Assembly: GCF_001310275.1 (NCBI RefSeq) | Contig: NZ_LGYZ01000124.1 | Span: 1-45,050 of the forward strand | Reading direction: 5' to 3' | DNA length: 45,050 bases | Origin: Nocardia arizonensis | GTDB taxonomy: Bacteria > Actinomycetota > Actinomycetes > Mycobacteriales > Mycobacteriaceae | Shown: piece by piece, positions 15,022-23,822 of the stretch | Layout of the letters: each line of letters opens with the position of its first letter | Numbering within the stretch: the stretch's first letter is position 1 | Position numbers and translations under genes: made by a program | The notes under the pieces: model-generated | Told to the model about the DNA's origin: nothing | The model's database searches: none | What the model saw: only the letters and a program-made list of their open reading frames with translations

Positions 15022-16374
15022 CTACTTGCCGACGAGGTCTTGGGCGCGACGCTGTGCGTCGGACATGGTGGCGCGGGGGTCCTTGCCGTAGAAGACCGAG
15101 TCGTCGACCGCCTTGCTGAGGATCGTCTCGATCTGGGTGTAGCGGTCACCGGGGAAACTCACCCACGGCTCGAGCCGATCGAGCTGGTCGAGATTGGGCT
15201 TGACCAGCGGGTTCTGGGCCGCCCATGCCGCGAGCGGCCCGCTGCCCTGAGTCATCGAGGGGCGCAGCGGCAGGTAGCCGATCTTGGTGGTGATCATCTC
15301 GTAGGCATGCGGGCTGGTCATGAACTTCATGAACTCCCAGGACGCCCGCTGCTTGGCGGGGTCCTTGGCGAAGGTGAACAGGGCCGAGCCCGAATTCGTC
15401 GGGACCACCGGCTTGTTGGCGAAGGCGGGCATCGGCGCGTCCTTCAACGTCCAGTTACCGTTCTTCGCGGCGGTCATGAAGGCGCCCTGCAGTGCGGAGG
15501 TATGCAACTGGATGGCCGTGGTGCCGCGCGAGAACGCCTCGGTCTGGCCCGAGGTGTCGAGATTGGCCAGCAGGCCCGCGTCGTATAACTCGCGCAGCAT
15601 GGCGACGGTGCCGACGGCGGGTTCCTCACCGAACTGGACGGTTGTGCGGTCCTCGCTCAACACCCGTCCGCCGTTGGATCGCATCATGCCTTGCATGCAC
15701 CAGTTGCCGCCCGAGGTGCAGCCGACACTGAGCGAGGGTTTGCCGGTGCGGGCGGTCACAGCCTGTGCCGCGACGCGGACCTTGTCCCAGGTGGACAGGT
15801 CGGGGTTGTCGCCGAGTCCGGCGTCGGCGAGCATGTTCGCGTTGTAGAACAGCACCGGCGTGGAGAACACGTACGGGACACCGTAGGTGGCGCCCTGCCA
15901 GTCGCCGAGGGTGGCCGCCTTCGGGTGGAACGGGTACCCCTGCGCGAAGTGCTCGGCGACGGCGTCCTTGCCGACCAGCTTGTCGAGCGATTCGGCGCCG
16001 AGCTTGTTGACGGCGAAATCGAGTCCGTCGAAGGTGAGCTGGGCGACGTCGGGTGCGTTGCCCGCCAGCAACTGGGTCTGCACGCTACCGACGGTGTTCT
16101 GCCCTGCCGTTGAAGTACCTTGGGTGGGTTGGGCTTTCACGGTGATGTTGGGGTGCGCGGCCTGGAAGTCGGCGACGAGGCCGTTGATCGTGTCGGTCCA
16201 GACGCCTGCCTGGAGCAGGTTGTAGGACTCGAAAACGATCGAAACCTTTTGATCGGGGGCAAGTTCGGGGATCTGCCCCGCTGACGAGCCGGTGCTCGAC
16301 GAGCCGGTGGAACAGGCGGTGAGGGTGGACAGCGCCACGGCGACAGCCGCGAACGCCCAGCGATGACGACGCAT
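15022..16374 (-). CDS. Extracellular solute-binding lipoprotein, UgpB type
   Basis: 450 aa. It has a lipoprotein signal peptide: positive MRRHR, hydrophobic AFAAVAVALSTL and the lipobox LTAC with Cys at about 21. The mature part is a cluster-B (family 1) binding protein: KVSIVFESYNLLQAGVW, FQAAHPNITVKAQPT and the late WEFMKFMTSPHAYEMITTKIGYLPLR. It captures the ligand for the two permeases. It starts 36 bp after the ATPase gene. In Mycobacterium tuberculosis the related UgpB binds glycerophosphocholine, and the neighbouring phosphodiesterase fits a similar ligand here (inference). Confidence 0.93.
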   Translation of the reverse strand: MRRHRWAFAAVAVALSTLTACSTGSSSTGSSAGQIPELAPDQKVSIVFESYNLLQAGVWTDTINGLVADFQAAHPNITVKAQPTQGTSTAGQNTVGSVQTQLLAGNAPDVAQLTFDGLDFAVNKLGAESLDKLVGKDAVAEHFAQGYPFHPKAATLGDWQGATYGVPYVFSTPVLFYNANMLADAGLGDNPDLSTWDKVRVAAQAVTARTGKPSLSVGCTSGGNWCMQGMMRSNGGRVLSEDRTTVQFGEEPAVGTVAMLRELYDAGLLANLDTSGQTEAFSRGTTAIQLHTSALQGAFMTAAKNGNWTLKDAPMPAFANKPVVPTNSGSALFTFAKDPAKQRASWEFMKFMTSPHAYEMITTKIGYLPLRPSMTQGSGPLAAWAAQNPLVKPNLDQLDRLEPWVSFPGDRYTQIETILSKAVDDSVFYGKDPRATMSDAQRRAQDLVGK

Positions 16375-16410
16375 CGGGGTTTCTCCTGAAAGGTGTTGTG
16401 CTGGAAAAAA

Positions 16411-17565
16411 TCAGAGGCTTGCGGTAGCGAGTGCGGTCGGGGACTCGGCGTCGGACGCCGAGTCGTCGACCCATTCCAGACGGATGCCGGAGTCGTGGTC
16501 GAACAGGTGGACGTGCGCGAGGTCGGCGCCGAGGGTGACCTGCTCGCCCACGGTGAGTTCGCGACCGCCGTTGCCGCGCATGGCGATCGAGGCGCCGCCC
16601 GCCGTGGCGCCGTAGGTGATGTGCTCGCTGCCCAGGTTCTCGACGGTCTCCACGATCGCGTCGATCGCGATTCCGCGACGCCGCGTTCCCGGTTCGCATG
16701 GCTTCAGGTGTTCGGGCCGCACACCGAGGGTGACCGTGGTCGGCGCGAGTTCGCCCGCCCACAGCTCGCCGGTCACGCCGGGCGCGTTCACCCCGACATG
16801 ACCCGCGGCGGTGGCGAGTTCGACATCGAACAGGTTCATCGCCGGGCTGCCGAGGAACCCGGCGACGAATCGGGAGGCCGGCGCGTTGTAGACCTCGGCG
16901 GGCGTGCCGAGCTGTTCGAGCCTGCCCCCGTCGAGGACGGCGATCTTGGTCGCCATCGTCATCGCCTCGATCTGATCGTGGGTGACATAGACGAAGGTGG
17001 CGCCGAGGCTGCGGTGCAGCTTGGTCAGCTCGTGTCGAGTCGCCGTGCGCAACTTGGCATCCAGGTTCGACAGTGGCTCGTCCATGAGATAGGCGCGCGG
17101 TTCGCGCACCAGCGCCCGCCCGACCGCGACCCGCTGACGCTGCCCGCCGGAGAGTTCCTTGGGTCGACGGCCGAGCAGGTGGTCGATCTCGAGCGTGCGC
17201 GCGACCTCGCGCACCCGTTCGTCGATCTCGGGCCGGCGGAACCGTCGTTTGAGGCGACCGGCGGTGAGCGGGAAGGCCAGGTTCTTCGCCACTGTGAGGT
17301 GCGGGTAGAGCGCGTAGCTCTGGAAGACCATGGCCACGTCGCGGTCCTGCGCGGTGGCGCGGGTCACGTCGTCGCCGTCGATGGCGATGCGGCCCGAGGT
17401 CGGTTCGAGCAATCCGGCGATGATGCGCAACAGCGTGGTCTTGCCGCAGCCGCTGGGGCCGAGCAGGACGAGGAACTCGCCGTCGTCGATGGTCAACGAG
17501 ATGCCGTCGACCGCGGTGACGCCCTGGAAGGTTCGGGTGATATCAGTGATCTCGATTGTGCCCAT
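16411..17565 (-). CDS. ABC importer ATPase, UgpC/MsmK type
   Basis: 384 aa from ATG 17565. Walker A GPSGCGKTT (36-44), Q-loop MVFQSYALYP (about 79-88), signature LSGGQRQRVA (about 139-148), Walker B YLMDEPLSNLD (about 159-169) and H-loop VTHDQIEAM. The C-terminal TOBE/regulatory domain begins around 240 (LGVRPEHL). First structural gene of the operon, with a palindromic RpiR-like operator 21 bp before its start. Energises the Ugp-like importer and may serve other sugar transporters, as MsiK/MsmK ATPases do. Confidence 0.94.
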   Translation of the reverse strand: MGTIEITDITRTFQGVTAVDGISLTIDDGEFLVLLGPSGCGKTTLLRIIAGLLEPTSGRIAIDGDDVTRATAQDRDVAMVFQSYALYPHLTVAKNLAFPLTAGRLKRRFRRPEIDERVREVARTLEIDHLLGRRPKELSGGQRQRVAVGRALVREPRAYLMDEPLSNLDAKLRTATRHELTKLHRSLGATFVYVTHDQIEAMTMATKIAVLDGGRLEQLGTPAEVYNAPASRFVAGFLGSPAMNLFDVELATAAGHVGVNAPGVTGELWAGELAPTTVTLGVRPEHLKPCEPGTRRRGIAIDAIVETVENLGSEHITYGATAGGASIAMRGNGGRELTVGEQVTLGADLAHVHLFDHDSGIRLEWVDDSASDAESPTALATASL

Positions 17566-17585
17566 CGGCCACCATTCGTCGTGAA

Positions 17586-17597
17586 ATGAAATTTCAT
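17586..17597. promoter_or_regulatory. Palindromic operator before the ABC operon
   Basis: A perfect 12-bp palindrome ATGAAATTTCAT, with a related half TATGAATTTC at 17611-17620. RpiR/MurR regulators commonly bind TGAAA-n-TTTCA sites, and the only regulator gene adjacent is an RpiR type. Confidence 0.6.
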
Positions 17598-17707
17598 AGT
17601 GGAGCTGATCTATGAATTTCTGTTACGACGACATGGTCGGGCAGGCGGGTTAACACCGAGCGCACCGCCGGCAAAAGTTCAGCATCGCACCGATGCACAA
17701 CGACTTC

Positions 17708-18595
17708 TCAGTCGGCGCGTTCGGACTTGCTCACCAGCGTCATCACTTGATCGCGCACCGCGGCGGTGGGTTCGGCCGACTGCCCCGCCTCCCGGGCGAT
17801 CGCCGTGTTCAAGACGAACAGCAGCAGAATCTGGACCACATTGCTGGCCACCCCGGCCTCGGAATCGGTGATGCCGGTATGGCCGGCGCCGGCCACCAGC
17901 GCGAGATCACTGTCCACACACAGTTGGGAGCGCGCGTAGCCGGAGATCGCGATGATGGTCGCGCCGGTGCCCTTGGCCGCGGTGACCGCCTGTAACGTCA
18001 CCGCGTTCTCGCCGCTGTCGCTCACCGCGACGACCACGTCGCGCTGGTCGAGAGTCCGGGCGCTCAGCTGTTGCGTCACCGAATCCATCGGCGCCTCACA
18101 CCCCTGCCCCCGGCTGAGCATGTACAGCGCGAACAGTTGGGCCGGTGGGCCCGACCCGCCGTTGCCGACGATCAGAATCCGCCGTGCCCGCGCCAATGCC
18201 GCGGCGGCGCTGTCGAACTGCGCGTAATCGAGCGTGCCGAGCGCCTCCGACCACCGCTGCGCGGCGGCCGCGAAATAGGCGGGCACCCAGTCCTGGCTCG
18301 CGGTCGCGTCCAAGCGCTGGTCCCGCGGCGACTGCACCGACCCGAAATCGCGCACCAGCAGCAGCCGAAGATGCTGAAAACCCTTGAACCCCAAGTTCTT
18401 ACAGGTACGGATCACCGTCGCGGCCGACACGTTGGCCCGCGCCGCCACATCGGCGACCGAGAGCAAGGAAATCTCCGCCGGATGTTCCAGGAACTGCGCC
18501 GCGACGCGCCGCTCACTCGGCACCAGCGCGGGCAGGAGCGAGCGGATGACACTCAAGGTGCCACCGATCGGCGGTTCGCCGGAGGGGATGCTCAT
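17708..18595 (-). CDS. RpiR/MurR-family transcriptional regulator
   Basis: 295 aa. N-terminal HTH_6 domain (about 10-85) with LLSVADVAARANVSAATVIRTCKNLGFKG-type recognition helices. C-terminal SIS sugar-phosphate isomerase domain (about 130-265) with ILIVGNGGSGPPAQLFA and VVVAVSDSGEN. Such regulators sense phosphorylated sugars. It lies 142 bp upstream of the ABC ATPase gene on the same strand and probably controls the operon through the ATGAAATTTCAT site, which suggests a sugar phosphate as signal. Confidence 0.9.
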   Translation of the reverse strand: MSIPSGEPPIGGTLSVIRSLLPALVPSERRVAAQFLEHPAEISLLSVADVAARANVSAATVIRTCKNLGFKGFQHLRLLLVRDFGSVQSPRDQRLDATASQDWVPAYFAAAAQRWSEALGTLDYAQFDSAAAALARARRILIVGNGGSGPPAQLFALYMLSRGQGCEAPMDSVTQQLSARTLDQRDVVVAVSDSGENAVTLQAVTAAKGTGATIIAISGYARSQLCVDSDLALVAGAGHTGITDSEAGVASNVVQILLLFVLNTAIAREAGQSAEPTAAVRDQVMTLVSKSERAD

Positions 18596-18707
18596 GTCAC
18601 CCTATGTAGCACCCGCAGGTAACAACAGAGCCATCCCGCCTTTCTCAATGGATTCGGCCGGCGCCATCCTCACTCGCCAGGACACGGCGGGTGGTACCAA
18701 ATGCGGC

Positions 18708-18950
18708 ATGGTGAAGACAACCGTATACCTCTCCCATGAGCTGAAGGTTCGCCTCGACGCGGAGGCCGCGGCGACCGGGGTTAGCAAGGCGGAACTCATT
18801 TGCCGCGGCATCGCGATGCTGCTGGACGCATCCGACCGGCCACGCAACGACGCGCCGCTGCCCGTCTTCCACAGCGGGCGCTCACGCAGTTCCGACGAGA
18901 TGCGTGAAGACGTCTACCAACGGATCAAGCAGCGATCGGCCCGTAGATGA
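18708..18950 (+). CDS. Orphan ribbon-helix-helix antitoxin (VapB-like)
   Basis: 80 aa from ATG 18708. MVKTTVYLSHELKVRLDAEAA then GVSKAELICRGIAMLL is a ribbon-helix-helix domain (residues 1-40). The rest is a short charged tail. Its TGA overlaps the ATG of a PIN-toxin gene (ATGA at 18947-18950) that is broken after about 19 codons. So the antitoxin survives without its toxin. TACCAA seven bases before the ATG could be a leaderless -10. Confidence 0.75.
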   Translation: MVKTTVYLSHELKVRLDAEAAATGVSKAELICRGIAMLLDASDRPRNDAPLPVFHSGRSRSSDEMREDVYQRIKQRSARR

Positions 18951-19003
18951 TCATCGTCGCCGATCCCTCGGCGCTCTTGACCGTGCTCGGGAGTGCCGGT
19001 CAC
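18947..19003 (+). pseudogene. VapC toxin stub (first 19 codons only)
   Basis: Starts ATG ATC ATC with MIIVADPSALLTVLGSAGH, the first strand and first catalytic Asp of a PIN domain. After about 19003 the + strand is simply the antisense of the next antitoxin gene, and no further PIN motif appears. The remaining 110 or so codons are missing. Confidence 0.7.
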
Positions 19004-19004
19004 G

Positions 19005-19283
19005 CTACTCCACGACGGCGTTTTCGAGTTCCGCTCGGACTTGGTCGACGTCGAAGGTCTCCCCCGAGCCGAAGTCTTCTCGGGACCGGCGCAGATCTGC
19101 CAGGGTGTCGCCGTCGCTCAGGATCTCCAACGTCTCCCGCATCGACTCGTACTCGGCGACGGAAATCAGCATCACGTCGGCGCGGCCGTTGCGCGTGATG
19201 GTGAAATGGTCGTGCTCCCGCGCCACTCGGTCCGCGAGCTCGGCGACGCGAGCCTCGGCCTCGGTGATGGGGATGATCTCCAT
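19005..19283 (-). CDS. Orphan Phd/YefM-family antitoxin
   Basis: 92 aa from ATG 19283. MEIIPITEAEARVAELADRV.. and DHFTITRNGRADVMLISVAEYESM are the Phd/YefM DNA-binding fold (1-60). The acidic C-terminus (DFGSGETFDVDQVRAELE) is the toxin-binding tail. A RelE/YoeB toxin gene would normally follow its stop, but the VapC stub from the other strand begins two bases away. So it has lost its partner. An inverted repeat just upstream is a likely autoregulatory site. Confidence 0.85.
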   Translation of the reverse strand: MEIIPITEAEARVAELADRVAREHDHFTITRNGRADVMLISVAEYESMRETLEILSDGDTLADLRRSREDFGSGETFDVDQVRAELENAVVE

Positions 19284-19296
19284 GAGTCGGAAGGTA

Positions 19297-19319
19297 TCAG
19301 GCTGGTCATCATGGCCTGA
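19297..19319. promoter_or_regulatory. Inverted repeat upstream of YefM-type antitoxin
   Basis: TCAGGC (19297-19302) and GCCTGA (19314-19319) flank 11 bases, starting 14 bp before the antitoxin ATG. A plausible antitoxin operator. Confidence 0.45.
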
Positions 19320-19386
19320 ATCGTGACCTTGCCGGTCGAGCATCTTCAGCTCATCGCCAGTTGTCGTCCCCATTGCTCGGCCATGG

Positions 19387-22300
19387 TTACACCGCCACGC
19401 CCGCCCGCTTCTCCTCGGCATACCTCGGTGCCAGCACCTCCATCTGGTCGATGACCTGACGGATGGCCGCGGGCTGCTTGTCCGGCGGATATCCGTACTT
19501 GATCAGCAGACGTTTGATGGTGGAGCGAAGCTTGGCACGAACATCGTCGCGGACCGTCCAATCGGTCTTCACATCGCGCCGCATCACCTTCACCAGCTCG
19601 CGGGCGATGTCGCCGAGCACGTCATCACCCATCTCGACGACAGCGGACTCGTTCTCGTGGACGGCGTCGTAGAACGCGAGCTCATCCTCATCGAGCCTAG
19701 GGCTGAACTTGTTGCCGCGGTCGCGTTCCTTGGCGGCTTCGCGCGCCAGCTCGATCAACTCGGAGATGACCTGAGCCGATGTCAGCTGCTGGTTGGTGTA
19801 TTTGTTCATCAATTCGCGCAGGCGCTCGGAGAACGCCTTTTGCCGGACCAGGTTGTTACGGGTGCTGTGGCGGACCTCTTCGGTCAGCACGTCGCGCAAC
19901 GCTTCGATGGCCAGGTGCGGATGCTCGGATTCCAGGGTCTGCCGCTCGAATTCGGGGGTGAGTTCGGTAAGCGACGGCTTGGGCATGCCCGCGGCGGCGT
20001 AGATATCGATGATCGCGCCGGATGCGGTGGAATCGGCCAGCAACTTGTCGAGAACACGTTTGATGTCGGCGGGCAACGGCCTGCCTTCGGCTTTGCGCTG
20101 CTCGGCATCGCATTTGGCCATCCAGACGCGTACCTGCTCATAGAAGTTGATCACCGGCCGCAGATCGGTCAGCGTCTCCGAGCCTCGGCAGACCGCCCAA
20201 GCCCGGCCGAGCTGATTCGCCAGGTCACGGAATCTGTCGCCGAGTGTCGGATCACCGGGCGTCACACGGTTTCCGGGTGTCGCGGGTGAGCGCAGGTATT
20301 CGAGGAGGCCGGTGACGACCCGCATGAACTGTCCGGGCTTGGGACCGAGTTTCGAGCGCCACGGATATCCCGCACACAGCGCGTCCAGTGCGGCCACCAG
20401 CTGCCTGGTGAGTTCGATGACCTCGTCCGGTGTCGTCTGCACCGGCTGTTCCCGGCCCGCGGTGCGCGTGTATTCCTTGAGCGCCTTCTCCAGGTTGTCG
20501 GCGATCGGCGCGTAGGCGACGACCAGTCCGTCCTTCTTGCCTTCGAAGGTGCGATTGACCCGGGCCAGGGTCTGCATGAGCAGCGCGCCCTGGAGCGGGC
20601 GGTCCAGGTAGAGGGTGTGCAGTGGCGGTGCGTCGAATCCGGTGAGCAGCATGTTCTGCACGATCACCAGCTCCAGCGGATCGTTCTCGTCCTTGAGCCG
20701 GTTGGTGATGGACTTGTTCTCCGACTCGCGACGCACATGCTTGCGTATCGGCTGCGGGTCTTTGGCGCTGCCCGAGTAGACGACCTTGACGACGCCGTCC
20801 TTCGGAGAGTCCGACTCCCACTCCGGCTCCAGCGCGATGATCTCCTCATACAGCTTCGCGCAGATCTCGCGGGTCGCGCAGACGATCAGTGCCTTGCCGT
20901 GGCCGCCGATGTACTCGTCCATCACATCCCGGCGGTTCTTCCAGTGCCCGACAATGTCCTTCGCGACCTTCGCCAACCGCTCGGGTGCGCCGTACAGCGC
21001 GTTGAGTACGGTCACCGACTGTTCGACGCGGCGACGTTCGACGTCGTCGAGTCCCACCACCGCCGCGTCCGCGGCGCCGTCGATCTCGGCATCGGTGACA
21101 TCCGCGGCGACCCTTACCTCCGGCAGCCGCGGCTCGAAGATCACCCGTACGGTAGCGCCGTCGTCGACGGCACGGGCCAGGTCGTAGATGTCGATGTAGT
21201 CGCCGAACACCTTGCGGGTGTTGCGGTCCTCGAAGGATATCGGGGTGCCGGTGAACGCGATCAGGGTGGCGTTGGGCAGCGCCGACTTCAGATGTGCGGC
21301 GTAGCCGTCGAGGTCGTCGTAGTGGCTGCGGTGCGCTTCGTCGACGATCACGATGACATTGCGCCGATCCGACAGCAGCGGGTGTTCGAGCCCGGAGTCC
21401 TTCTCGTCCTTTGTCAGTCCGAACTTCTGTAGCGTGGTGAACAGTATGCCGCCGGTCTGCCGGTCGGCGAGCGCGCTACGCAGTTCGGCGCGGCTGCGGA
21501 TCTGCTTCGGTTCCTCTTGCAGCAGTGTCGATTTCGAGAATGCCGCGAACAGCTGCCCATCGAGTTCGGTGCGGTCGGTGACCAATACGATCGTCGGGTT
21601 CTTCAGCTGTGGCCTTGTGCCGACCAGATGGGTATAGAGCTCCATCTCCATCGACTTGCCCGACCCCTGGGTATGCCAGACAACGCCGGCCTTGCCGTTA
21701 CTGCGCATCGCCTCGACGGTGCAGGCGACCGCCTTGCTGACGGCGAAATACTGGTGCGGCTTGGCGATTCGCTTCACCAGACCGTCGGCGGTCTTGTCGA
21801 AGGCGACGTAGTTGCGCTGCAATTGCAGGAATCGCTCGGTCTGTAACACCCCGTCGATCAGGTACTCCAGCTGGATGCCCGCGTCCTCGTCCTCGACGCG
21901 GGCTCCGAACGCCAACGGCTTCCCGTTCTCGTCGACATTCCACGGCGAATAGTGGTTCAGCGGCGTGAACGCGGTGCCGTAACGGGCGGTGATGCCGTCG
22001 CTGATCACGGTGAGCACCGTGAACCGGAACGCCATCGGGAACTCGTCGAGGTAGGTGGCGAGCTGGGCATGCGCGGAGGCCAGATCGGCCGCCCGCGCCC
22101 CCGGCTTCTTCAATTCGACCACGACGACCGGCATTCCATTGAGGTAGAGCACCACGTCGAAGCGCCGCTGGTGCTCCCGCGAACGAATATCGACCTGGCG
22201 CACCGCCAGGAACTCGTTGTCCTCCACCCGCTCACTGACGAATCGGATCGTCGGATTCTGCTCGACTCCGAGATGATCGACATAGCTGACCCCGCGATAC

Positions 22301-22596
22301 CCGTCGACCAGAATCTCGTGCAACCGAAAGTTCTCCGCGATCGCGTCCTGCGACTGCGGCGCCAGCACTTCCGCCCGTGCCTGCTCCAGATACGCCACCG
22401 GCACCGCCGGATTCAATTGCCGCAACCGCTCCAACAGCCGCCCCGGCAACACCAATTCCTGCCACGATTCCCGGCCCCGGTCCTTCCCCGGAGCGATGTC
22501 GGTGCCCGCCAACGGCTGCCACCCGTCGAACTCCCCCAGCCGATCGAGCATCATCTGCTCCAGCTCGGCCTCACTACCACCGACATTCTCGATCAT
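19387..22596 (-). CDS. hsdR: Type I restriction endonuclease subunit R
   Basis: 1069 aa, normal HsdR length. The N-terminal PD-(D/E)xK nuclease has D147 and E161-x-K163 (FDVVLYLN then VVELKKPG). The SF2 translocase has Walker A HTQGSGKS (308-315), DEAH box IVIVDEAH (415-422), motif III FTGTPI (about 447) and a second RecA domain with QNMLLTGFDAP and LQTLARVNR-type motif VI. A helical C-terminal domain binds the methylase core. It cuts unmethylated DNA far from the recognition site after ATP-driven translocation. Its ATG shares bases with the hsdS stop (TGATG). Confidence 0.95.
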   Translation of the reverse strand: MIENVGGSEAELEQMMLDRLGEFDGWQPLAGTDIAPGKDRGRESWQELVLPGRLLERLRQLNPAVPVAYLEQARAEVLAPQSQDAIAENFRLHEILVDGYRGVSYVDHLGVEQNPTIRFVSERVEDNEFLAVRQVDIRSREHQRRFDVVLYLNGMPVVVVELKKPGARAADLASAHAQLATYLDEFPMAFRFTVLTVISDGITARYGTAFTPLNHYSPWNVDENGKPLAFGARVEDEDAGIQLEYLIDGVLQTERFLQLQRNYVAFDKTADGLVKRIAKPHQYFAVSKAVACTVEAMRSNGKAGVVWHTQGSGKSMEMELYTHLVGTRPQLKNPTIVLVTDRTELDGQLFAAFSKSTLLQEEPKQIRSRAELRSALADRQTGGILFTTLQKFGLTKDEKDSGLEHPLLSDRRNVIVIVDEAHRSHYDDLDGYAAHLKSALPNATLIAFTGTPISFEDRNTRKVFGDYIDIYDLARAVDDGATVRVIFEPRLPEVRVAADVTDAEIDGAADAAVVGLDDVERRRVEQSVTVLNALYGAPERLAKVAKDIVGHWKNRRDVMDEYIGGHGKALIVCATREICAKLYEEIIALEPEWESDSPKDGVVKVVYSGSAKDPQPIRKHVRRESENKSITNRLKDENDPLELVIVQNMLLTGFDAPPLHTLYLDRPLQGALLMQTLARVNRTFEGKKDGLVVAYAPIADNLEKALKEYTRTAGREQPVQTTPDEVIELTRQLVAALDALCAGYPWRSKLGPKPGQFMRVVTGLLEYLRSPATPGNRVTPGDPTLGDRFRDLANQLGRAWAVCRGSETLTDLRPVINFYEQVRVWMAKCDAEQRKAEGRPLPADIKRVLDKLLADSTASGAIIDIYAAAGMPKPSLTELTPEFERQTLESEHPHLAIEALRDVLTEEVRHSTRNNLVRQKAFSERLRELMNKYTNQQLTSAQVISELIELAREAAKERDRGNKFSPRLDEDELAFYDAVHENESAVVEMGDDVLGDIARELVKVMRRDVKTDWTVRDDVRAKLRSTIKRLLIKYGYPPDKQPAAIRQVIDQMEVLAPRYAEEKRAGVAV

Positions 22597-23822
22597 CAGA
22601 CCATCTCTTCCACTTTCTTTTCCGCGTCCTTGACGCGGAGCTTTCCGGACATGAGGAGGGGAAGGAGTTCGTCGCGGGTTTTGGCGAGGGCGACGTTCTC
22701 GCGCGCGATAGCATGTCCCAAATTCTGGAGCGAATCGAGCTGTTCTATAGTTGGCCCGAAAGCATCCAAATCCACGATCGGCACTCTCAGAGCCCCGATA
22801 TCCTGAAGGTTCACGTATGGGGCCATGTCACTCTTGTGCATCGCGATATCGGTCTGACGAATCCGATCGGGACTGCGGAACCACGCTGCCAACCAAGGTT
22901 GAATCCGACCGTGGTTTTCAGCAACGCGAAAATAACACAGCTGCGGACTGTATACACTTGAGGGAATATCGTCCGGTACGACAGCAACTCGCCCAACAGT
23001 ACCTTTAGTCGTAAGAACGATATCTCTGGACCGGCAGGCTTTGACGCCGACTTGACTGATGTAGTCGTTACTGACGAAATCTTCGCCGCTGAGCACTATC
23101 CGACCATGTTGAATATCACCAGCTCGCACTATCCGCATCCCAGGCTGTCCATGCTCAGACCGCTTGGTGCGATAGCCATCACCGTAGGTCAGCACCCCCT
23201 CGCCTGTAAGATCACGCATACTGGCGCGGGGAATTTCATACGATGCGGCAACTACGGACTCGAACAAGGCGTCGCCTAGCGTGTTCGCGGTGGTGTCGAT
23301 CCGATGGTTGGCGGCGATCTTGTCATCGAGCGCCCCCAACACCTCCGAAATCGCCCGCTGCTGCGGTAGCGACGGAACTACGACTGGCCAACTCGGCATC
23401 GTAGCTAACCCAATTCTCGGTACGGTCGCACCGTGAATAGTGTTTTGTGCAATCGTGCGCTGGAACTGGGGCCCCAGGTAGAAGTACAGAAGAAATCGTG
23501 GTTCGACAACTTTGAGGTCGGGCCGAAGCAGCGCCATTCGTCGGCCGAGGCAAGCTCGAACCCCATCCGGCATCAATGCCGCCTCACCGATTCGAGTTTC
23601 GTAGGAGAACAGGAGGTCCCCTGGTTGGGGCGTCACCCTTCGAGTCCAGCGCTCGAAGTCTTCCTCCGATACGTGATCTGACTCCGCCAGATCCAATCGG
23701 CCAGCCCGCAGACTAGAGATGTTGAGGAAGTACGGCCCTTCGGACAGGCGACCTGGAGTCGCATGCGGCCCGTCGAACAGCTGGCCCAGTCCACCAAAGG
23801 TGGTGTGCACCAAGTTATCCAT
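22596..23822 (-). CDS. hsdS: Type I restriction specificity subunit S
   Basis: 408 aa. Two target-recognition domains (about 1-160 and 200-360), each followed by a conserved helical spacer: PSLPQQRAISEVLGALDDKIAAN (about 160-185) and TIEQLDSLQNLGHAIARENVALAKTRDELLP (about 365-395). Motifs such as GDLLFSYETRIGE and DIVLTTKGTVGRVAV are typical of TRDs. It determines the bipartite DNA site for both methylation and cutting. It begins 8 bp before the hsdM stop, so expression is coupled. Confidence 0.93.
   Translation of the reverse strand: MDNLVHTTFGGLGQLFDGPHATPGRLSEGPYFLNISSLRAGRLDLAESDHVSEEDFERWTRRVTPQPGDLLFSYETRIGEAALMPDGVRACLGRRMALLRPDLKVVEPRFLLYFYLGPQFQRTIAQNTIHGATVPRIGLATMPSWPVVVPSLPQQRAISEVLGALDDKIAANHRIDTTANTLGDALFESVVAASYEIPRASMRDLTGEGVLTYGDGYRTKRSEHGQPGMRIVRAGDIQHGRIVLSGEDFVSNDYISQVGVKACRSRDIVLTTKGTVGRVAVVPDDIPSSVYSPQLCYFRVAENHGRIQPWLAAWFRSPDRIRQTDIAMHKSDMAPYVNLQDIGALRVPIVDLDAFGPTIEQLDSLQNLGHAIARENVALAKTRDELLPLLMSGKLRVKDAEKKVEEMV

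Noticed and set aside
16393..17589. 398-aa + strand ORF opposite the ABC ATPase
   Set aside because: It is the antisense of a clear UgpC-type ATPase; high GC keeps the complementary frame open. Its composition (Gly/Arg/His-rich) has no domain.
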